NCBI GenBank assembly: GCA_012840085.1
Contig: DUMB01000011.1
Coordinates: 1 to 64,000, forward strand
Length of the DNA: 64,000 bases
Origin: Clostridiaceae bacterium
Lineage (GTDB): Bacteria > Bacillota > Clostridia > Acetivibrionales > DUMB01
Reading direction: 5' to 3'
Positions within the stretch are counted from its first letter, which is position 1. Every line of letters begins with the position of its first letter. A program made the position numbers and the translations under genes. Below the pieces are notes generated by a model. It had not been told where the DNA came from. It made no database searches and was given only the letters and a program-made list of their open reading frames with translations. Shown piece after piece: positions 1 to 8,232 of this stretch.

Positions 1-135
1 GATGGAGAGCAGTACACGAAGTTAGGTACAATTCAGTTAGGACTGTCAAATACACAAATTGGCTTGTTTGCTACCAAGAATTCAAATAACGCTACAATTG
101 ACACTTACTGCCAGTACATTAGGGTACAGCAGTAG
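1..135 (+). CDS. C-terminal end of a secreted glycosidase-like protein (partial)
   Basis: The frame is open from base 1 to a TAG at 133-135 and gives 44 residues. Alternating strands with a motif like 'QIGLFATKN' and a terminal 'YCQYIRV' resemble the last strands of the beta-sandwich that closes many GH43-type arabinan/xylan hydrolases (family pattern: IGLFA...DYF.V). The 5' part, catalytic domain and any signal peptide lie outside the window, so the assignment rests on a short tail and is tentative. The gene is followed by degenerate repeats and a strong bidirectional terminator. Confidence 0.5.
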   Translation, partial: DGEQYTKLGTIQLGLSNTQIGLFATKNSNNATIDTYCQYIRVQQ

Positions 136-260
136 GTCATATCAGACAATTAAGACAGTTAGAAGAGGGTTGGACAATTAAAGAAGGCAAGTCAGTTAAA
201 AAGAGCAAGGCAGTTAAAGAAAGTAAGACTTTTTAAAGATAGTAAGATCGTTAAAGATAA
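136..260. repeat. Degenerate short tandem repeats after the first gene
   Basis: Between the stop codon and the terminator the plus strand carries roughly 16-17 nt units of the form 'agttaaagaaagtaag', recognisable about five times with many substitutions. No ORF with a ribosome binding site is present. It is one of many such decaying repeat tracts in this window. Confidence 0.5.
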
Positions 261-307
261 AATAAATAGCTCCGGGGACGAAAATTTCGTTCCCGGAGCT
301 ATTTATT
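261..307. terminator. Bidirectional terminator between convergent genes
   Basis: Bases 261-282 pair with 286-307 to give a 22-bp stem (one G-U) with a 3-nt loop. It is A-rich on the left and T-rich on the right, so it can terminate both the plus-strand gene ending at 135 and the minus-strand transporter ending at 309. Confidence 0.85.
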
Positions 308-308
308 T

Positions 309-1550
309 TTAAACTAGCTGATTCAAATCGCATAAAATCTTTTGCGCAGAATAAATTGACTTATTTCCGTTGAAAACATAAGCGATTGCTGTAACTATAA
401 ATAAATACGGCAGATAATCATATCCAAATAGCTCTCCGCCAATAAAAATAGGCGCAAGAATTGTATTAGTGGCACTGCCAAATACTGCAACATAACCAAG
501 AGCTGATACAAATCTACCTGGCAAGCCTAAAATAGGTGAGACAACAGCTCCCATACTTGCACCTATTGAAAAAAGCGGAACTAATTCACCCCCCTGAAAA
601 CCGGCACTCATAGTCAAAATTGTAAGTAAAAATTTAAGCAAACAATCGTACACGTATATCTTCTCATTTAAAAAAGATGCTTCTATCAAGTTTGTTCCTG
701 AACCGGCATACCTGCCTTTATGTAAAAGCAGGAGCAAAACACTCAATATACAACCTATGATAAAAATTCTTAAGATTGGATTACTGATACGTTTACTAAG
801 GAACTTTCTGGACAAATTCAAACTAAAGGCAAACAGGCCTCCGGTAATACCGAAAAGAATACCCAGCAGGGCAAGCTTTAGAACTAGATACACATTGAGT
901 TCCAATGGGCAATTTAAATTCATACTGAATTTTTCGAGACCTAAAGCGTGTGATGTATAGCTTGCTGCAAAAGACGCTATTATGCAGGGAAATAAAGCAC
1001 AATATTCAACTGAACCGGCAATAAAAACTTCCATAGCAAAGAAAGCGGCAGCCATAGGTGTTTGAAACAGTCCTGCAAATCCTGCAGACATACCGGATAT
1101 AAGCAAAATTTTAGAACTGTTTTTAATGCTAATTCGTCTTGCTATAGAATGGGCAACAGTTCCACCTATTTGGACAGCTACACCTTCACGTCCGGCACTG
1201 CCTCCAAACAGTTGTGTCAGCCATGTGCCAACAATAGCTAGCGGTACTAATCTCTTTGGTATTGTATCTTCTTCGTTAAATTCTACCGAAAAAATGAGTG
1301 ACATGCCTTTTATGCTGTTCTCACCTATTTTGGAATAAGTAAATATTATAAGCACACCGGCCAAAGGAAGTAAGGGTATTAATATAAAAACGTGATTATT
1401 TCTGATATTGTTTATTTCCAGCAGAACCTTACCAAAAAGAGTATCAATTGCACCAACAATAATTCCTATAACAATAGCTATAAGTCCAAATAAAAGCACA
1501 TCTTTGTAATTACTTAATGTCTTGCTTAATGTCTTTTTCAGAGTAAGCAT
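309..1550 (-). CDS. CLC-family transporter, CLC-F type fluoride/H+ antiporter
   Basis: This is a 413-residue multi-pass membrane protein of the CLC fold. The first selectivity loop carries 'KGMSLI' (about 81-86) in place of the GSGIP of chloride CLCs. The second is 'GGSAGREGVAVQIGG' (about 116-130), with the gating glutamate in GREG. The third is 'GFQGGELVPLF' (317-327). The G-M loop and the GFQGGE motif mark the fluoride-exporting CLC-F branch rather than EriC chloride antiporters (family knowledge). ATG at 1550 has an AAAGGA ribosome binding site. The 5' leader contains a likely fluoride aptamer, terminator and sigma-A promoter, which independently supports fluoride as substrate. A generic chloride CLC is the alternative. 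Confidence 0.85.
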   Translation of the reverse strand: MLTLKKTLSKTLSNYKDVLLFGLIAIVIGIIVGAIDTLFGKVLLEINNIRNNHVFILIPLLPLAGVLIIFTYSKIGENSIKGMSLIFSVEFNEEDTIPKRLVPLAIVGTWLTQLFGGSAGREGVAVQIGGTVAHSIARRISIKNSSKILLISGMSAGFAGLFQTPMAAAFFAMEVFIAGSVEYCALFPCIIASFAASYTSHALGLEKFSMNLNCPLELNVYLVLKLALLGILFGITGGLFAFSLNLSRKFLSKRISNPILRIFIIGCILSVLLLLLHKGRYAGSGTNLIEASFLNEKIYVYDCLLKFLLTILTMSAGFQGGELVPLFSIGASMGAVVSPILGLPGRFVSALGYVAVFGSATNTILAPIFIGGELFGYDYLPYLFIVTAIAYVFNGNKSIYSAQKILCDLNQLV

Positions 1551-1580
1551 TTTTATTATTCCTTTCTAATACAAAATTAC

Positions 1581-1625
1581 AAAATAAAAAGCCAATAACT
1601 CAGTAATTACACAGAGTTATCAGCT
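1581..1625 (-). terminator. Leader terminator (attenuator) upstream of the CLC-F gene
   Basis: On the minus strand, 1625-1613 pairs with 1601-1589 (13 bp with two wobble-type positions), followed by TTTTTATTTT at 1590-1581. The 5' arm of this hairpin is the conserved 3' segment of the proposed aptamer (GCTGATAACTC), so aptamer folding and termination would exclude each other. Confidence 0.65.
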
Positions 1626-1672
1626 TTAAAGGCAATTTTGGTTTAAATCCAGGGCAGAACTTAATTCCCTTT
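1608..1672 (-). promoter_or_regulatory. Putative fluoride (crcB-type) riboswitch aptamer
   Basis: Read on the minus strand: AGGG (1670-1667) pairs with CCCT (1654-1651) around a loop containing AAGTTC. TTTAAACC follows (1648-1641), then a variable stem, then GCTGATAACTCTGTG (about 1624-1610). This order matches the crcB motif: a hairpin, a conserved UAAAC stretch, then CUGAU-x-xCUC, with the loop AGTT able to pair to AACT as the pseudoknot. The proposed transcript start falls just before the first stem. The call is made by eye, without covariance scoring. Confidence 0.6.
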
Positions 1673-1676
1673 TTCT

Positions 1677-1705
1677 ATTTTACCAAATAATAGAATTAAT
1701 ATCAA
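1677..1705 (-). promoter_or_regulatory. Sigma-A promoter for the CLC-F gene
   Basis: On the minus strand there is TTGATA (1705-1700), 17 bp, then TAAAAT (1682-1677). The predicted start near 1670 coincides with the first base of the aptamer. Confidence 0.6.
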
Positions 1706-1754
1706 TAATTAATGATGGTTGATACATATAAAACTTAAATATGCGAAAAAACTA

Positions 1755-1785
1755 TTGACATTGACGTAACGTAAAGGTGTAAATT
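1755..1785 (+). promoter_or_regulatory. MerR-type promoter/operator with 19-bp spacer
   Basis: TTGACA (1755-1760) and TAAATT (1780-1785) are separated by 19 bp, the over-long spacing that MerR activators correct by twisting DNA. The spacer holds an imperfect dyad (ATTGACGT / ACGTAAAGGT). It sits directly in front of a MerR gene, which suggests autoregulation. Confidence 0.65.
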
Positions 1786-1807
1786 GATGTTGAAGGGAGA
1801 TGAAATT

Positions 1808-2572
1808 ATGGAATATACAGTGCAAAAGCTGGCTGAGTTAGCAGGAGTCAGTACAAGAACGCTGAGGTATTACGATGAAATAGGAATTCTTAAGCCGGCA
1901 AGAATCAATTCATCGGGATACAGAATTTATGGCCGGGCGGAGGTTGACAGGCTGCAGCAAATATTATTTTACAGAGAACTAGGCGTTAAATTGGACAAAA
2001 TAAAGGATATTATTACATCATCTTCCTTTGACGAAATAGCTGCACTTAAGGAACATCGTGAAAAACTTCTTGAAAAAAGAACGCAGCTGGATTTAATAAT
2101 TACTAATGTGGATAAGACTATAGCGATGAAAGAAGGGAGAATTAAGATGAGTGATAAGGAAAAGTTTAAAGGATTTAAGCAAAAGTTGATTGAAGAGAAT
2201 GAAAGAAAGTATGGCAAAGAAATCAGAGATAAATATGGTGATGAGGTAGTTGAACAATCCAATAAAAAGTTTAAGGAAATGACTCAGGAGCAATATGCCG
2301 AGTTTGAAAGATTAGGCGAAAGCGTGAATAAAACGCTGAAGGCGGCATTTGCCACCGGCGACCCGGCAAGTGAGCTTGCACAGAAAGCTGCTGACCTGCA
2401 TCGCCAATGGTTGTGCTATACATGGGGCAACTATTCCAAAGAAGCCCATGCAGGCCTTGCTAAAATGTATGTTGAGGATGAAAGGTTTAAAGCATACTAT
2501 GACAAGGAGCAGCCGGGAATGGCAGAATTTCTGAGGGATGCAATCCTCATTTACACAGGAATGAAGGATTGA
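1808..2572 (+). CDS. MerR-family regulator with TipAS antibiotic-recognition domain
   Basis: The protein is 254 residues. Residues 1-70 are a MerR winged helix-turn-helix ('TVQKLAELAGVSTRTLRYYD', then 'GILKP...GYRIY'), followed by a dimerisation helix. Residues about 125-250 match the all-helical TipAS domain ('DLHRQWLCYTWGNYSKEAH', 'YVEDERFKAYYD'), which in TipA and Mta relatives binds thiopeptides or other drugs. I chose ATG 1808 because GAAGGGAG lies at the right distance; upstream TTG 1784 and ATG 1787 would overlap the promoter. The promoter has the 19-bp spacer expected for a MerR activator. The target beyond itself is not evident; the nearest transport genes are the MarR-ABC operon downstream. 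Confidence 0.9.
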   Translation: MEYTVQKLAELAGVSTRTLRYYDEIGILKPARINSSGYRIYGRAEVDRLQQILFYRELGVKLDKIKDIITSSSFDEIAALKEHREKLLEKRTQLDLIITNVDKTIAMKEGRIKMSDKEKFKGFKQKLIEENERKYGKEIRDKYGDEVVEQSNKKFKEMTQEQYAEFERLGESVNKTLKAAFATGDPASELAQKAADLHRQWLCYTWGNYSKEAHAGLAKMYVEDERFKAYYDKEQPGMAEFLRDAILIYTGMKD

Positions 2573-2628
2573 GGAAAAGACAGCGCTGCTAACGCAAAAA
2601 ATGATGAATAATTCGCTATAGATATTGA

Positions 2629-2696
2629 AAGCTTATGCACGCTCCGGTATTGAAGCACATACGGTATTGGAGAGGTTGCCTAAGCTTATTTTTTTA
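2629..2696 (+). terminator. Probable terminator after the MerR gene
   Basis: AAGCTTA (2629-2635) pairs with TAAGCTT (2681-2687), and CTCC/GGAG pairs further in. ATTTTTTT follows directly at 2688. The loop is large and the inner stem imperfect. Confidence 0.5.
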
Positions 2697-2741
2697 TAAA
2701 TCAATAAACTTTTCTTTTTTTATAATCTTTTTTGGATATCC

Positions 2742-2812
2742 TTGACAATAAGATTTTTGAAAGTAAAATATAAAATATGTTTCGCATACGAAATATATTT
2801 ATGCGAAATATT
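2742..2812 (+). promoter_or_regulatory. Promoter and MarR-type operator region
   Basis: TTGACA at 2742-2747 and TAAAAT at 2764-2769 (16-bp spacing) form a promoter. It is followed by TTTCGCATACGAAA (2780-2793), a TTTCG-N4-CGAAA palindrome, and a second related half site TTATGCGAAATA (about 2799-2810). Placement between the -10 box and the MarR start fits autorepression. Confidence 0.55.
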
Positions 2813-2855
2813 ATGGGTTAAAATACCATTAAGATATTTTGGAAAGAGTGGGTTT

Positions 2856-3302
2856 ATGGAAGAGGCAAACAAAGGGTTTCAAGTTATTAAGCTACTCAAG
2901 CAGGTAAAGAATGTGGTAAGCCGGAATATGTGCTCCCAGTTCAAAGAGTTAAATTTAACCGGTACACAAAGCATGCTTATCGGGATTTTAGCTCACAATC
3001 AAAAAATAAAGATAAGTGACTTGAGCTCCAAACTGGGCTTGTCAAACAGCACTGTATCGGGAATTATTGACAGGCTGGAAAGCCGCGGACTGGTCAAAAG
3101 AATCAGAAGCCAGGAGGACAGGAGAGTGGTCTATGTCTGTGTTTCCGATAAGTATATGGAAGAAGCACAGAAGCGTTTCAAGCAAATTGACCGGGAATTT
3201 GAAGCTATTATGAATAAAGCCACTCCCGAAGAGCTTGACACAATTATTAAGGGACTGAGCACGTTGAAAACAGTAGTAAGCAGGCAAAACGTTAATTATT
3301 AG
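2856..3302 (+). CDS. MarR-family transcriptional regulator
   Basis: The protein is 148 residues from ATG 2856, preceded by GGAAAGAG; upstream in-frame codons would cross the operator. The winged helix is clear: 'KIKISDLSSKLGLSNSTVSGIIDRLESRGLVKRIRSQEDRRVVYV' contains the recognition helix and the wing DxR. It heads a three-gene unit, with a 97-bp gap to a heterodimeric ABC exporter, so it most likely represses that operon and is released by an exported compound. The palindromes at 2780-2810 are the expected operators. The ligand is unknown. Confidence 0.9.
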   Translation: MEEANKGFQVIKLLKQVKNVVSRNMCSQFKELNLTGTQSMLIGILAHNQKIKISDLSSKLGLSNSTVSGIIDRLESRGLVKRIRSQEDRRVVYVCVSDKYMEEAQKRFKQIDREFEAIMNKATPEELDTIIKGLSTLKTVVSRQNVNY

Positions 3303-3399
3303 AACAGCCTTGCTGTGCAAAAGTTTTAGTATTTTCTGCATTATTTTGGTGCAGGTGGTTAAGCAATTCAATGCTGTAAGGATAGGGGGACATACATAG

Positions 3400-5625
3400 A
3401 TGTTCAAATTGGCTAAATATTTTAAACCGTACATCGGCATTATTATTGCAGCAGTAGCCCTGCTTTTTATTCAGGCAATGTGTGACCTGGCACTGCCGGA
3501 TTATATGTCCAATATCGTAAATAAAGGCATACAGCAGGGCGGCATTGTAAATGCCGTGCCTGAAGCAATAAGAAAAAGCCAGATGGATAAATTAATGCTG
3601 TTTATGACTTCGGAAGAGAAGTCAGAGGTTATTAAAAATTACACATTAATTGATAAAACAAGCCCGGATTATGACAGGTATATAAAGGATTATCCCAAAT
3701 TGGAACAGGAACCTGTTTATATTCTGAATAATATTGATAAATCTGAAATTGATAAGATAGATCCTGTAATCGGCAGAGCCCTGATCGCTGTTTCAGGTGT
3801 TGAAAAAATAAAAGCTGAAGCAAAGAATGGAGTACTCTCATTCAACGGAATGCAAATCCCTGCTGATACAGATCTGTTTGAAGTAATCGCGAAATTACCT
3901 CCTCAGCGGGTCCTTGCGATGGCAGACGCCATTGCTGAAAAATTTTCAGCCCTGGGCGAAAGCACGGTTAATCAGGCAGCGGTCAGTTTGGTTAAAGAGG
4001 AATATATTGCCCTGGGAATGAATACAGACAGAATCCAGAGCCATTATATAATTACCACTGGTTTGATAATGCTTTTAATATCCTTGTTAGGTGCAGCATG
4101 TACTGTAGCAGTGGGATTCATTGCAGCAAGAACGGCAGCGGGAGTATCAAGGGATCTTCGAAGCGCTGTATTTACAAAGGTTGAAAGTCTGTCAAATGCG
4201 GAATTTGATAAGTTTTCCACTGCATCACTCATAACGAGAACCACCAATGATATTACCCAGATTCAGATGGTTGTCTTTATGCTGATACGGATGGTAATCT
4301 ATGCACCAATTATGGGTGCAGGAGGTGTAATCAGGGCTGTTGGCAAAAGCGTATCCATGTCATGGATTATTGCAGTTGCAGTTATAGTTCTTTTAGGATT
4401 TATCTTACTGATATTAGCAATTGCCATGCCCAAGTTTAAGCTCATTCAGGAACTTATTGACAAATTAAACCTGGTTACCCGTGAAAACCTTTCAGGTATG
4501 ATGGTAATAAGAGCTTTTAACAATCAAATGTTTGAGAAAAAGCGTTTTGATAAGGCAAATCAGGAACTTACCGATACAAATCTGTTTGTTAACCGTGTAA
4601 TGTCGGTTATGTTTCCTGCCATGACGCTGATAATGAATGGAGTAACGCTTTTTATAGTATGGATTGGAGCACACCAGATTGAAAACTCAAGCATGCAAGT
4701 GGGAGACATGATGGCATTTATACAATATGCAATGCAGATAATTATGTCATTCCTGACCATATCAATGGTGTTCATTATTATACCAAGAGCTTCAGTGTCT
4801 GCTCAGCGTATTGCAGAGGTGCTGAAGACAGAACCGGCAATAAAGGACCCGAAGGAACCCCGGAGTTTTAACAACAAGGAAAAGGGAATTGTAGAGTTTA
4901 AAAATGTATATTTCAGATATCCTGGTGCTGAGGAATATGCATTGAAAAATATAAGCTTTAAAGCCATGCCCGGACAGACAACAGCAATTATTGGTTCGAC
5001 AGGTGCAGGAAAAACAACTCTTGTGAATTTAATACTCCGTTTTTATGATGTTACAGGCGGCAAGGTATTGATCGATGGTGTGGACATAAGGGATGTAACC
5101 CAGCACGAACTTCGTGAAAAAATTGGATATGTACCGCAAAAGGCTGTATTGTTCAGCGGAACCATTGAATCCAACCTAAAATATGCAAATGAAAAAGCCA
5201 CAAGGGAACATATAAAGAAATGTGCGGAAATTGCCCAGGCTATGGAATTTATAAGTGAAAAACCTGAAGGATTTGACAGCCACATTGCCCAGGGCGGAAC
5301 TAACGTATCCGGAGGCCAGAAGCAAAGGCTGTCGATAGCTCGTGCACTTGTAAAGAAGCCTGATATTTACATTTTTGATGACAGTTTTTCAGCACTTGAC
5401 TTTAAGACTGATGTTGCTCTTCGAAGAGCACTTAAAGAACACACAGGTTCAAGCACGGTCATTATCGTTGCCCAGCGCATTTCAACCATTATGAATGCCG
5501 ACCAGATAATTGTTCTTGATGATGGCAGGATAGTTGGCGTAGGAACCCATAAGGAACTTATGAAAAATTGTACCACTTATCAGGAAATTGCATTATCACA
5601 GCTTTTGAAGGAGGAATTGGCATGA
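3400..5625 (+). CDS. ABC exporter half-transporter, degenerate-site subunit
   Basis: The protein is 741 residues: a TM domain followed by an NBD. A roughly 170-residue mostly soluble insertion lies between TM1 (about 10-30) and TM2 (about 212-240), probably extracellular, and makes it longer than the usual ~580. The NBD has Walker A 'GSTGAGKTT' (about 532), signature 'VSGGQKQR' (about 637) and Walker B 'YIFDDSFSALD' with Asp in place of the catalytic Glu. The switch region is 'VAQRIST', with Gln in place of the H-loop His. These are the TM287/BmrC-type substitutions that make one ATP site non-hydrolytic. It overlaps the partner gene by ATGA and is probably controlled by the upstream MarR protein. 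Confidence 0.9.
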   Translation: MFKLAKYFKPYIGIIIAAVALLFIQAMCDLALPDYMSNIVNKGIQQGGIVNAVPEAIRKSQMDKLMLFMTSEEKSEVIKNYTLIDKTSPDYDRYIKDYPKLEQEPVYILNNIDKSEIDKIDPVIGRALIAVSGVEKIKAEAKNGVLSFNGMQIPADTDLFEVIAKLPPQRVLAMADAIAEKFSALGESTVNQAAVSLVKEEYIALGMNTDRIQSHYIITTGLIMLLISLLGAACTVAVGFIAARTAAGVSRDLRSAVFTKVESLSNAEFDKFSTASLITRTTNDITQIQMVVFMLIRMVIYAPIMGAGGVIRAVGKSVSMSWIIAVAVIVLLGFILLILAIAMPKFKLIQELIDKLNLVTRENLSGMMVIRAFNNQMFEKKRFDKANQELTDTNLFVNRVMSVMFPAMTLIMNGVTLFIVWIGAHQIENSSMQVGDMMAFIQYAMQIIMSFLTISMVFIIIPRASVSAQRIAEVLKTEPAIKDPKEPRSFNNKEKGIVEFKNVYFRYPGAEEYALKNISFKAMPGQTTAIIGSTGAGKTTLVNLILRFYDVTGGKVLIDGVDIRDVTQHELREKIGYVPQKAVLFSGTIESNLKYANEKATREHIKKCAEIAQAMEFISEKPEGFDSHIAQGGTNVSGGQKQRLSIARALVKKPDIYIFDDSFSALDFKTDVALRRALKEHTGSSTVIIVAQRISTIMNADQIIVLDDGRIVGVGTHKELMKNCTTYQEIALSQLLKEELA

Positions 5626-7505
5626 GTGAACCTAATAAAAGACACGCAGGCCCTCCAAGAACGGGTGGATTCAGACGGGGTGGATTCGGTTTTGGTGTTG
5701 CGATGGGCGGCGAAAAAGCACGTGACTTTAAAGGAACAATGGGAAAGTTGTTTAAACATCTCAGCGTTTACAAATTTTCAATAATTGTTGTGATTTTATT
5801 TGCAGCTGCAAGCGCCATTTTTAATATTATAGGACCTAAAGTTTTAGGAAAAGCTATTACAAAGCTATTTGAAGGTATCATGGGAAAAATAACGGGTACC
5901 GGTAACGGTATAGACTTCAACTATATAGGCAGAATAATCCTTTACCTTGCAGGTTTATATTTATTAAGCTTTTTATTTGCTTATATCCAGCGTTGGATAA
6001 TGTCCGGTATTTCCATGAAAATAAGTTACAATTTCAGAAAGGAAATATCCGAAAAAATCAACCGCATGCCTCTTAAATATTTTGAAAGCGTAAACCATGG
6101 GGAAGTGTTGTCCAGAGTTACCAATGATGTCGACACCATAAGCCATACTCTCAACCAGAGCCTGGCTCATATAATCACATCAGTCACAACTGTAATTGGT
6201 GCACTTGTCATGATGTTTAGCATAAGCTGGGTAATGACTCTTGTGGCTCTTTGTATAATTCCCGTATCTACCATACTTGCCACATTCATAGTAAAGCATT
6301 CTCAGAAATATTTTGTGGAACAGCAGGTATTCCTGGGGTACTTAAACGGCCATGTTGAGGAAATGTACGGCGGACATACGGTGATGAAGGCCTTTAACGG
6401 AGAGAAAAAGAGTATTGAAAAATTTACCGGGTTGAATGAGAAGCTCTATAGTTCAGCGTGGAAGTCTCAGTTTCTTTCGGGAATGATGATGCCTGTAATG
6501 GTATTTGTGGGTAATATAGGCTATGTCATAGTAACTGTTTTAGGAGGATGGCTGGTTATCAGGAAGGCAATAGAGGTTGGCGACATTCAGGCTTTTATTC
6601 AGTATGTCAGTTCATATACCCATCCTATAGCACAGCTTGCTAATATTTCAAGCATACTTCAGCAAACTGCTGCAGCAGCAGAACGTGTATTTGAATTTCT
6701 GGATGAAGAGGAGAAGGTTCCTGAGACTACAAACCCTGTTAAGCTTGAAGACGTTAAGGGCAGCGTTGAATTTAAAAACGTCCGCTTTGGTTACAGTCCC
6801 GATAAGATTATCATAAACGACTTTTCAGCTTATGTTAAGCCTGGCCAAAAGGTGGCACTCGTAGGACCGACAGGTGCGGGTAAAACAACAATAGTTAAAC
6901 TTCTTATGCGTTTTTATGATGTGAATGGCGGTGCCATCCTGATTGACGGGCATGATGTCAGGGATTTTACGCGAAGTGATTTACGTTCAATGTTCGGCAT
7001 GGTTTTGCAGGACACCTGGCTATACAACGCCACCATAATGGAAAATATCCGCTATGGACGGCTTGATGCATCAGATGAGGAGGTTATTGCTGCTGCAAAG
7101 ACCGCCCATGTTGACAGCTTTGTCCATACTCTTCCTGATGGTTACAATATGGTGTTGAATGAGGAAGTTTCAAATATATCCCAGGGTCAGAAGCAGCTAT
7201 TAACTATAGCAAGAGCCGTACTAAAGGATCCGAAAATTCTTATTCTCGATGAGGCTACAAGCTCAGTTGATACCAGAACTGAAGTCCAGATCCAGAAGGC
7301 TATGGAGAACCTGATGAAAAACCGTACATGCTTTATAATTGCCCACAGGCTTTCAACAATACGTGATGCGGACCTGATTCTCGTTATGGACCATGGAGAT
7401 ATTGTGGAGCAGGGCACACACAAGGAGCTCCTTGCAAAGAAAGGCTTCTATGCAAAGCTCTATTACAGCCAGTTTGAAAATGACAATGCTGAAGAAGCGG
7501 GTTAA
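5622..7505 (+). CDS. ABC exporter half-transporter, canonical-site subunit
   Basis: The protein is 627 residues from ATG 5622, which overlaps the previous stop by four bases, with GAAGGAGG upstream. An Arg/Gly-rich N-terminus (residues 5-30) precedes six TM helices. The NBD has Walker A 'GPTGAGKTT' (about 415), an unusual signature 'ISQGQKQLL' (about 518) instead of LSGGQ, Walker B 'LILDEATSSVD' with the catalytic Glu, and H-loop 'IAHRLST'. Paired with its neighbour it completes a heterodimer: the degenerate site combines the partner's Asp/Gln NBD with this subunit's weak signature. This is typical of multidrug or peptide exporters. The substrate is not known. Confidence 0.9.
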   Translation: MSEPNKRHAGPPRTGGFRRGGFGFGVAMGGEKARDFKGTMGKLFKHLSVYKFSIIVVILFAAASAIFNIIGPKVLGKAITKLFEGIMGKITGTGNGIDFNYIGRIILYLAGLYLLSFLFAYIQRWIMSGISMKISYNFRKEISEKINRMPLKYFESVNHGEVLSRVTNDVDTISHTLNQSLAHIITSVTTVIGALVMMFSISWVMTLVALCIIPVSTILATFIVKHSQKYFVEQQVFLGYLNGHVEEMYGGHTVMKAFNGEKKSIEKFTGLNEKLYSSAWKSQFLSGMMMPVMVFVGNIGYVIVTVLGGWLVIRKAIEVGDIQAFIQYVSSYTHPIAQLANISSILQQTAAAAERVFEFLDEEEKVPETTNPVKLEDVKGSVEFKNVRFGYSPDKIIINDFSAYVKPGQKVALVGPTGAGKTTIVKLLMRFYDVNGGAILIDGHDVRDFTRSDLRSMFGMVLQDTWLYNATIMENIRYGRLDASDEEVIAAAKTAHVDSFVHTLPDGYNMVLNEEVSNISQGQKQLLTIARAVLKDPKILILDEATSSVDTRTEVQIQKAMENLMKNRTCFIIAHRLSTIRDADLILVMDHGDIVEQGTHKELLAKKGFYAKLYYSQFENDNAEEAG

Positions 7506-7511
7506 ACACAG

Positions 7512-7571
7512 GTAAGCCGAGCCGTTGCGCAGTAAGCCGAGCTGTTGCGCAGTAAGCCGAGCCGTAGCGCG
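7512..7571 (+). repeat. 20-nt tandem repeat, three copies
   Basis: Three adjacent 20-nt units at 7512, 7532 and 7552 follow 'gtaagccgagccgttgcgca', with one or two changes in copies 2 and 3. They start six bases after the ABC stop codon. They are GC-richer than the surrounding DNA. Confidence 0.9.
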
Positions 7572-7580
7572 GGGGCGAAC

Positions 7581-7648
7581 ACAGCAAAAGCTTAAATAAA
7601 GTCGTAACATTAACTGACATGTTACGACTATTTAAGCTTTTTTGCTGT
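7581..7648. terminator. Long bidirectional terminator
   Basis: 7581-7610 is nearly perfectly complementary to 7619-7648 (about 30 bp, 8-nt loop), with A-rich and T-rich flanks inside the arms. It separates the ABC operon from the convergent DUF6485 gene, whose stop codon starts at the next base. Confidence 0.85.
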
Positions 7649-7837
7649 TTAACCGTTCTTCTTATAGTCTCTGTACAGGTTTTCAATTGACCTGTCATAG
7701 GTCTTTTCACCTGCTTTTGAAAAGAAGCAGCCTGGGACTTCTCCGCTCCTGCGATGATATGCAACACACTCACAGCATTTTCCGCGACGTGAGCAGGGAT
7801 ATGTACAAGTGCAGTTTATTTTTGATTCACAAGCCAT
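7649..7837 (-). CDS. DUF6485-like small cysteine-rich protein
   Basis: The protein is 62 residues, with ATG at 7837 and a strong AGGAGGG site. The cysteine pattern '[17 protein letters not shown]' followed by '[12 protein letters not shown]' matches the small conserved anaerobe family DUF6485, which probably binds a metal or an Fe-S cluster (inference from six closely spaced Cys). No operon partner. Function unknown. Confidence 0.8.
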   Translation of the reverse strand: MACESKINCTCTYPCSRRGKCCECVAYHRRSGEVPGCFFSKAGEKTYDRSIENLYRDYKKNG

Positions 7838-8232
7838 TTTATGCCCTCCTATGCGTTAGATTGACATAATTAATTATAATGGAAAATAAATTGTATTTCA
7901 ATTCAATGTACTTTAGCTTCAGTAAGTAATATGACTGGCCATATGGCCATGCCTGTCACCAGGACCACAAGTTAAAATTTCTTAAGGTGTAAATTTGCGA
8001 GCAATTAACGTTTCTGAAGCTGCTTATTGTTTCATAGAATAATACAGAGGAATTGATAAAAAACCAATGCAAAAAGCTATTTACTTTAATAGTAAGAGAT
8101 TTTAGGCAAGAGATTTATAATAAGAGGTTTTGTAATAAGAGATTCTATATAAGTGATTTATTTAGATTTAATTATTTCTTAATTGGCGCAGATAAATATC
8201 GGGCAATTATGGCATATAGGGGGGAATGAATC
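7838..8232. other. Gene-free region with palindrome and degenerate repeats
   Basis: I see no supported ORF. TGGCCATATGGCCA at 7936-7949 is a perfect 14-bp palindrome. From 8091 to 8167 about five units of roughly 15 nt ('aataagagatttta' type) precede the next gene, whose AGGGGGGAA ribosome binding site is at the end. Confidence 0.5.

Noticed and set aside
7936..7949. TGGCCATATGGCCA palindrome considered as an operator or attachment site
   Set aside because: Isolated, not near a promoter I can support, no second copy seen; noted only as a gap feature.
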